Shown here piece after piece: positions 1 through 5,600 of a stretch of DNA of 22,742 nt (its first letter is position 1; every line of letters begins with the position of its first letter). The stretch comes from Oscillospiraceae bacterium (GTDB taxonomy: Bacteria; Bacillota_A; Clostridia; Oscillospirales; Oscillospiraceae): NCBI GenBank assembly GCA_017627975.1, contig JAGAFT010000213.1, forward strand, positions 1 to 22,742, read 5' to 3'. The translations under genes were made by a program, and so were the position numbers. Below the pieces are notes generated by a model, which made no database searches, was not told where the DNA came from, and worked only from the letters and a program-made list of their open reading frames with translations.

Positions 1-103
1 CGGACCGACGCAGGAGGACCGGAGAGCAGATTACTGGAGGACACCACGCGGAGCGGAACCAAGGCGAGCCTGCAAAGGCCGGGCTGCGGGAGCGAACTGG
101 AGG

Positions 104-157
104 AGACTAATTCGCGCCGGACAGCGAGGAACGAGCTGCGGCTGCGCGAATTAGTCT
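104..157. repeat. Hairpin A of the array
   Basis: Arms 104-117 (AGACTAATTCGCGC) and 144-157 are perfect reverse complements over 14 bases. The 26-base top holds a second small stem, CAGC/GCTG (122-125 with 135-138), closing the loop GAGGAACGA. Confidence 0.85.
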
Positions 158-266
158 TTGGAAGGGAGCGGGAGCGGGCCGAGCCGGCAGCGGCGAGCAT
201 TACCGCCTGAGGACAGTGAGCGCAGCGAACGCCTGCCGGTGGGAGCGAAGTGAAGACCGGAGCGAC

Positions 267-321
267 GGCTGATTCTGTTTGGGCGCAGCGAGGCACGAGC
301 GCTGGTCAAATAGAATCAGCC
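267..321. repeat. Hairpin B of the array
   Basis: Arms 267-281 and 307-321 pair over 15 positions with one G-T pair. The top has an inner stem CAGCG/CGCTG (286-290 with 300-304) around AGGCACGAG, nearly the same loop as hairpin A although the outer stem sequence is unrelated. Confidence 0.85.
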
Positions 322-438
322 AGAGCGCAGGACGAAGCGAATCGACAAGAGGCAATGGAGCGAAGCGACACGAAAAACCGGAGCGAAGCGAACAGAAAAA
401 ATACTCCGCAGGAGTTTGAACGAAGCGGGGCGTCCAGA

Positions 439-487
439 AGTAATCTGCTCTCCGGACCGACGAAGGAGGGACGGAGAGCAGATTACT
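439..487. repeat. Hairpin D of the array
   Basis: Arms 439-454 and 472-487 are perfectly complementary over 16 bases (TAATCTGCTCTCCG core). The right arm and following bases are repeated at 1-57, implying another copy of this hairpin straddles the left edge of the window. The loop (455-471) differs from the GCGAGGMACGA loop of A, B and C. Confidence 0.85.
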
Positions 488-552
488 GGAGGGCGTCACG
501 CGGAGCGGAACAAGTGCGAGCACGCCGATGGCTGGACCGAAGGGCGACCGGA

Positions 553-607
553 GGAGACTACTACCTGCCCGGAGCGAGGCACGACCGCAGGACAGGTAGT
601 AGTCTCC
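553..607. repeat. Hairpin C of the array
   Basis: Arms 553-567 (GGAGACTACTACCTG) and 593-607 are perfect reverse complements over 15 bases. The loop contains GCGAGGCACGACCGC, with GCG/CGC able to close it. It occupies the place of hairpin A in the second long repeat, with changed bases on both arms. Confidence 0.85.
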
Positions 608-660
608 GGAGGGAGCGGATCGGTCCGTGCCGAGGACGGGCGAGCATACCTCTATGTGTC

Positions 661-706
661 AACAAAAAAGCCGGAGCCATCAGGATTTCTCCTTTTCGTG
701 GCTCCG
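661..706 (-). terminator. Intrinsic terminator pointing left, out of the noncoding gap
   Basis: CGGAGCCA (672-679) pairs with TGGCTCCG (699-706). Read on the minus strand the stem is followed by CGGCTTTTTTGTT, a good U-tract. It would end a leftward transcript arising in 707-1250, but no gene on that strand was found there. It also shields the hairpin array from leftward transcription. Confidence 0.65.
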
Positions 707-1190
707 ACTGTCAATTTCGAGTGTTATAGCAGGCCTTTTCATCGTTTTTCTTTTACGCAATTTTACGCAGTTTTGTCATTCAGAGATATAGATTTATAAT
801 TTGTTTTGTTGGATCTGATATCGCGATTGGTATAGTATTTACTGGGGTTTAGGGGGTTACAGGGAGTTTTGTGTAGATATATGAAATAGGCGCTGAGCAA
901 CTATTCCTAATTTCATATTGTCACGTTTCCCTTCAAGATCTTATTGAATTCTGCAATTTACATTCTTTAAATGATTTGCTGCGTTTCACTCGCGGTGATT
1001 CCTTCCCACTCGATGGGTTTACGCACTTTTGCGCAAGTACACGCTTCCTTCATCCTATATGAACGGAGGAATTATATCACAGTAGGCTCCGTTTCTCAAG
1101 ACTTCGATTCCATCCCTTGCAAAATGTTTCGAAGATGGTGATAAAGGTCCGAGATCCGCGGTATATTTCTGCCTGTTTTCTGCTTTTCCC
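707..1190. other. Noncoding stretch between hairpin array and HU gene
   Basis: No convincing reading frame on either strand. It is AT-richer than the flanks. Visible items are a 9-bp inverted repeat ATATGAAAT/ATTTCATAT (879-887 with 910-918), two related words ACGCAATTTTACGC (756-769) and ACGCACTTTTGCGC (1021-1034), a 7-bp repeat AACGGAG/CTCCGTT near 1062-1093, and a weak plus-strand promoter-like TTGGAT-16-TATAGT near 809-836. It may be the decayed remains of a gene or an unrecognised small RNA. Confidence 0.5.
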
Positions 1191-1192
1191 TA

Positions 1193-1221
1193 TTGCCAAA
1201 CCGCGCCGGAACTGCTATAAT
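1193..1221 (+). promoter_or_regulatory. Promoter of the HU gene
   Basis: TTGCCA (1193-1198), a 17-base spacer and TATAAT (1216-1221), with TG one base before the -10 box (extended -10). It lies 35 bases before the start codon. Confidence 0.8.
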
Positions 1222-1256
1222 CACCGAGTAATTCAATTACAAAGGAGTTTTCAACC

Positions 1257-1532
1257 ATGAATAAAACTGAACTTGTAAAAAAAGTTGCCGCTGAGAACGC
1301 GCTCAGCCAGAAGCAGGCCGCCGCTGTTGTCGACAGCGTTCTGGGTGCTGTCGTCGATACCGTCGCCGCCGGCGAGTCCGTCGCGCTCTTCGGTTTCGGT
1401 ACTTTCTCCCTGAAGCATCGTGATGCCCGCGAGGGCCGCAATCCTGCCACGGGCAAGACCATGCAGTTCGCTGCCAGCAACACCCCCGTCTTCAAGGCCG
1501 GCAAGGCGTTCAAGGAGAAGGTCAATAAGTAA
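1257..1532 (+). CDS. HU-family DNA-binding protein
   Basis: A 91-residue histone-like protein, the usual HU length. It begins MNKTELVKKVAAE and has the helical dimer core (residues 1-45), GFGTFSL before the beta arms, and the conserved arm-tip motif GRNPATGK (about residues 60-67), which inserts a proline into the DNA minor groove. HU dimers bend and compact the nucleoid without strong sequence preference. The start is fixed by AAAGGAG (1241-1247) nine bases before ATG. The gene is monocistronic, with its own consensus promoter and a strong terminator just after the stop. Family assignment is secure; it could be either HU or a diverged IHF-like paralogue, but the sequence is typical HU. Confidence 0.96.
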   Translation: MNKTELVKKVAAENALSQKQAAAVVDSVLGAVVDTVAAGESVALFGFGTFSLKHRDAREGRNPATGKTMQFAASNTPVFKAGKAFKEKVNK

Positions 1533-1548
1533 GTTCTATTCCATTCAA

Positions 1549-1580
1549 AAGAAGCAGCTGGATTTCAGCTGCTTCTTTTT
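1549..1580 (+). terminator. Terminator after HU
   Basis: GAAGCAGCTG (1551-1560) pairs perfectly with CAGCTGCTTC (1566-1575) around a 5-base loop, followed by TTTTT. Flanking A and T add two more pairs. Confidence 0.92.
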
Positions 1581-1624
1581 CTGCCCGGCGCATGCCGCCG
1601 ATTCTTTTCCGGGAGGTGAAACCC

Positions 1625-1798
1625 ATGCTGCCGAAGGACCCCGTCATGCTGATGAGCGTCCTCAACACGAAACTTCGGGACGAGTATGCTTCGCTTGAGG
1701 CCCTGTGTGATGATCTGGAGCTGGACCGGGACGAACTCATCGCCCGCCTGCACCAGTCGGGATTCGACTATGACCCGGAGCGAAATCAGTTTCGCTGA
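1625..1798 (+). CDS. DUF4250 domain-containing small protein
   Basis: A 57-residue protein beginning MLPKDPVMLMSVLNTKLRD and ending DYDPERNQFR. This is the whole DUF4250 pattern: an N-terminal PKDPxMLxSxxNxKLRD segment, a short acidic helix-turn-helix-like middle (SLEALCDDLELDRDEL) and the YDPExNQF end. The family is small, common in Firmicutes and of unknown function; the middle part resembles a tiny helical DNA-binding fold, which is inference. The start is chosen at 1625 because GGGAGGTG (1611-1618) sits at ideal distance; an upstream ATG at 1592 lies before that site. It follows the HU terminator by 45 bases, so it either uses read-through or an unseen promoter. Its stop is only 9 bases from the stop of the convergent hydrolase gene, with no terminator between. 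Confidence 0.9.
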   Translation: MLPKDPVMLMSVLNTKLRDEYASLEALCDDLELDRDELIARLHQSGFDYDPERNQFR

Positions 1799-1807
1799 GA
1801 CTTGCGG

Positions 1808-2413
1808 TCAAAGAGACAGCACCGCAGTCTGAGCGGGCGTTTGCAAGTCCACGGTCAGCGTATTCCCGGGGTATTCCACAACATTCGGGCAGCGGGACAG
1901 GAATTCATCGGGCGTCGCAATCACGTCATAGCCCACGACGCCCCGCCGGAAGTGCATCGGGACCGTAACCCTCGGGCGCAGCTGCTCCACAATCTCCAGC
2001 GCCTGCGCGGCGTTGATGGTATAGTACCCGCCGATCGGAATCAGAAGGACATCCGGTACCGCCAGCGTCTCAATCTGTTCGCGGTTCAGCTCCGTCCCCA
2101 GATCACCCAGATGAACGAGCTTCATCCCCTCCGCGTACAGGACATGGATGGTGTTTGAACCTCTCTTTCTGCCGCAGACCTCGTCATGCCAGGACGGAAT
2201 CGCTTCTACCCGCACGCCGAAAGGCCTTCCCGTCAGGCTGACACCCGCCCGGAAATTATGATCTCCGTGCTCATGGCTGCAGAGCACGGCATCCGCTTCC
2301 AGACGCAGCGGTCCAAGCCCCGGTACTTTTCCGTCCTCATACGGATCCAGGACAACGCTCCCCTCCTGTGTTTTGACGGTGAAGCATGAATGACCGTTCC
2401 ATGTAATTTCCAT
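1808..2413 (-). CDS. Metallo-beta-lactamase-fold metal-dependent hydrolase (UlaG-like)
   Basis: A 201-residue single-domain MBL-fold enzyme. The metal-binding motif SHEHGDH gives H47, H49, D51 and H52; further ligands are likely H76 (SWHD), D104 (HLGD) and H154 (PMHF). The early WNGHSCF motif and the short length match the UlaG/L-ascorbate-6-phosphate-lactonase-like subfamily of cytoplasmic hydrolases, most of which have unknown substrates. The start is taken at the ATG at 2413 because AAAGGAG lies just upstream; the frame runs open to 2524 but that part includes the promoter. The gene has its own promoter and is convergent with the DUF4250 gene. Substrate cannot be named from sequence; no sugar-metabolism neighbours support an ascorbate role. 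Confidence 0.88.
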   Translation of the reverse strand: MEITWNGHSCFTVKTQEGSVVLDPYEDGKVPGLGPLRLEADAVLCSHEHGDHNFRAGVSLTGRPFGVRVEAIPSWHDEVCGRKRGSNTIHVLYAEGMKLVHLGDLGTELNREQIETLAVPDVLLIPIGGYYTINAAQALEIVEQLRPRVTVPMHFRRGVVGYDVIATPDEFLSRCPNVVEYPGNTLTVDLQTPAQTAVLSL

Positions 2414-2433
2414 CTCCGTGTACTCCTTTCCGT

Positions 2434-2459
2434 CTGCCGTATGGCGGCAGCGTTTTTTT
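2434..2459. other. Leader hairpin of the hydrolase gene with a T-run on the opposite strand
   Basis: CTGCCG (2434-2439) pairs with CGGCAG (2445-2450). On the plus strand it is followed by CGTTTTTTT, making a terminator-like element, while on the minus strand it lies in the 5' leader of the hydrolase mRNA. No plus-strand gene upstream needs it. Confidence 0.4.
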
Positions 2460-2477
2460 CCCGCATCGATTTGTTTT

Positions 2478-2506
2478 ACTATAACAGAAATCCGAAGCCG
2501 CTTCAA
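2478..2506 (-). promoter_or_regulatory. Promoter of the MBL-fold hydrolase
   Basis: On the minus strand, TTGAAG (2501-2506), a 17-base spacer and TATAGT (2478-2483), giving a leader of about 58 bases before the ATG. Confidence 0.65.
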
Positions 2507-2524
2507 GACGCGATTTGAACGCAC

Positions 2525-2570
2525 ATAAACAAAAACTCATGCACTTTTCACGGTGCATGAGTTTTTGTTT
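2525..2570 (-). terminator. Terminator after the giant surface protein gene
   Basis: AAAAACTCATGCAC (2531-2544) pairs perfectly with GTGCATGAGTTTTT (2553-2566). The symmetrical A and T runs allow it to work in both directions; the gene that needs it ends at 2601 on the minus strand. Confidence 0.9.
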
Positions 2571-2600
2571 TTCCCGATGCGTTGACCGGGTATTGCGGGT

Positions 2601-5600
2601 TTACTTGTTCTTATCCCGCTTGTTCAGTCCGACGGACTGATACCAGCTGTCTGTAAACGGATCGGAGGGATCCGGCGCCTCGTGCTTACCGCGGCGGCGC
2701 GCCGGTTCCGGCGCCTTCTCCGGTTCGGGTTCTGCGACAGGCGTTCCCACTTCCTGCTCCGGAAGCTCCTCTGCCGGTTCCGCGGCGGGCTGTGCCTCCG
2801 GTTCCGCAGCGGTCGAAGCCGTCGGTTCCTCTTCAAAGATCTCTACCTCAAGATCCGGGAGCGCTTCTTCCTGCGGTGCCGCCGGCTCATCAAAGCTGCC
2901 GAAGTCCGGAGCTTCAAACCCGGTTTTTCCGCTGTCGCTCACCGCCTCGGAAGCATAGCCGGCAGGTGTATATCCGGTGTAGCCTGAGGGCGTCTTGGGA
3001 GTCGGATCCCGATAATCGTCCAGATTGAGGTCGAAGTCTTTCATCAGATCCATGGTTGGATCGTCGTCATGTGCCGGTTCCGGTTCGGGTTCAAAGTCGA
3101 GATCCGGAATCACCGGAGCAACCGGCTTGCGGGTGTACTCTTTCCCGGAGGGGTAGCGGAGAGTTTCCTTGCCCCCGTTCCTTTTGCCGGAACGGCGCTT
3201 TCCGCCGCCCAGCTTGCCGGAGCGCTGCAGGAAGAAGAACATCAGGGCAACCGCCACGGCCGCCAGCAGGAGCAGGATGATCCAGACGATCATCGACGCG
3301 CCGTCTCCGGTCTTCGGTGCTTTCGACACGTTGAAGCTTCCGTCGACCTGCTTGGATGCAGAGACGATGGTGTAGTTGTGTCCGCCGCTCTTCAGGCTCT
3401 GAATGTACGAGGACTTCAGCGTGATAATGGTGCTGCCTTCTTTGACGGTGTAGTTGTCGGTAGGCACCTTCGCGCCGTCGATCAGCAGGTACTTGAACTC
3501 CGCGTACGGAGCATCCGAGCGGATGGTAAAGGTATTGCCGTAGTAGGCCGTGGTGGTGGTTGCGCGGCTGCTCTCGCCGGACGAGCCGGTGATCTTCAGC
3601 GTTCCGTCCACCATCGTGATATCATAGTTGGCCGTGACATCAGTGCTGCCGGAGGTAATCTTGACGTTGCTGACCTTCTTGGTGTAGACGCCCGGATCAA
3701 CAGGACCGTTCTTGATGGTGTTGCCGTTGCTGTCAAACACCTCGTAATCCGCGCTGAGGGAGTGGTTGGAATTGGCCAGAGCGGTGGCTTTCACGCTCTT
3801 ATTGTTCAGGGCCTTTCCGTCGTAGACCTTTTCGTCCGAAACGGCCGTCAGGGTCAGCGGGTACTTCGTCACGGTGAGCGTGCCGGAGTAGTAGTTGATG
3901 TTATACTTGCTGTTGTCTACGGCCGCGCCGTTCGCCGACTTGATGACCACGGTCTGGATCTCGTTGGCGCGGGTTCCCACGTCGGTAATCACGGAGGAGG
4001 GCTTAAACGTGACCTTCTCAATCACATCGCCGTCCACAAGGCCATTCGCGGTGTACTCGTTGAGCTTGTGCTCCGTGCCGTCATAGGGGAAGGTGCCGGA
4101 TTTGGCCGTGATGGAGAGCGAGACGTTGCTGCGCTGCTGACCGGAGGCTCCGGCGTTGATGGTGATGGTGCCGTTAACGGTGCGGATGCTGTAGTTGCGC
4201 GTTACATCGTTTCCGTAGGCATCGACGACACGAAGATTGTTCAGATCGATGCTGGTGTTGAAGGTGGTGGTGCCGCGGCCAACAACAAAGCTGCCGGTGA
4301 GCGAGTGCCCGGGAACCAGGCCCTCCGCCTTGAAGCCGCTCTTGAATGTGCCGTCCGGCGTGCTCAGACTGGAGGCAACAACCTCGGTGCCGTTGGTCGT
4401 GAGCGAGCCGGAGATGGCCGTCACCGTCAGGTCACGCTGTACAACGGTCAATGTGCCCGGGGTGGAAATGAGGACATACTTATTCATGTCCACATCCCCG
4501 CCTGTTGCGGTGGTTACCTCAACAGAGGTGATCCGGTTCGACTGATTGCCGACATTTGTAATAGTGGCTTGATCGCTGAAGTTGACCTTGACCAGCTTGT
4601 CCCCATTGACCAGACCGCTGTAGTCATACTCACGCATGGAGTGTGCCGTGCCGTCATAGGTCCAGGTGTAGGAGCGCGGATTAACGATCAGGTCATAGGT
4701 GGTGGGGGCATTGATGGTGATATAGCCGTCCTGCGTCTGAATGCTGTAGCATTTGGTCACATCAAAGCCGTTTGCGGTAATGCGGACCGCCTCCGGGTCG
4801 ATGCTGGTCTTGAAGCTTTCCTTGCCGCTTCCCTGTACGAAGCTGCCGGAAAGGGTATGGCCGGTCATCAGGCCTTCCTGGCGATAGCCGTTGACGAATT
4901 TGCCGTCCTGGGTGCTCAGACTGGATGCGACAATGTTTTCGCCCTTGGTGTTCAAAGTGCCGGAGATGGCGATGAGCTTCAGGGGCCGTGGTGTGATGGT
5001 CAGCTTACCGTTGTTGACCGTGAAGTTCGGGCTGGCATCCAGCTGGGCCTTGGTGAAGGCGACATTGCCGTTCTGATCGGTAAGCTCGTAGTTTGCCAGG
5101 GCGCCCACAGAGTCAGGCTCGGTGATGGAATTGTACACAACATGGAGCTTATACGCGCCGAGGTCTCCGTCAATCTTGACGTTTCCGTTGTTCTCCCTCG
5201 TCAGCGGCGTGCCGTCATATTCCTTCGTCGCCGGCTCGACCGTCAGGGTCGCCTTCGGGATCGTGGGCTCCGGCTTGGTGATGGTCAGAGTACCAAGCGT
5301 CTCCACGGTGAAGTTCGGGCTCTTGTCCAGATCCTCCTTGGTGAAAACCGTCTTGCCCTGAGCATCCTGGAGTTCATAACTGCTGATGGTGGGTTTGGTT
5401 CCGATCTCAGTAATTGTGTTATAAGTTACCGCAATTTTGTAATCCCCGATCGTGCCGCTGAGGAGATATCCCTTATCCCCCTGCATGGTCAGTTCGGTTC
5501 CGTCATATTCCTTGCTGGCATCAAGGCCCCGCAGGGTGAGCGTGGGAACCGTCGGCTTATCGGGCTCCGGCGGTGTATCCGGCTTCTCGACCGTAACGGT

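Larger units (their letters stand above)
1..655. repeat. Purine-rich array of long hairpins with related loops and variable stems
   Basis: This stretch has no believable gene. It is made of short purine-rich pieces such as GGAGCGAAGCGAAC separating long perfect inverted repeats (104-157, 267-321, 439-487, 553-607, and the right half of another at 1-40). Positions 1-57 match 453-509 at about 85 percent, and the similarity continues loosely to about 203 and 650, so a unit of about 200 bases recurs at a period near 452. In the aligned units the second hairpins have different stem sequences that remain fully paired, while the loop motif GCGAGGMACGA is kept. The open frames through it are low-complexity and rich in R, E, S and G, and are not proteins of any family I know. 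It could be a structured RNA, a DNA hairpin array or a degenerate mobile repeat. The array probably continues left of the window. Confidence 0.75.

Noticed and set aside
1..655. CRISPR array
   Set aside because: The repeats are long, imperfect, unevenly spaced and palindromic with variable stems; there are no uniform spacers or cas genes.
250..799. Open frames of 127-159 codons through the hairpin array, and one on the minus strand at 200-523
   Set aside because: Translations are low-complexity (R, E, S, G-rich) and simply reflect the GGAGCGAAGCGA words; the hairpin arms explain the sequence better than any protein.
1592..1624. Upstream ATG at 1592 as start of the DUF4250 gene
   Set aside because: The strong ribosome site at 1611-1618 lies downstream of it and fits the ATG at 1625, where the family pattern begins.
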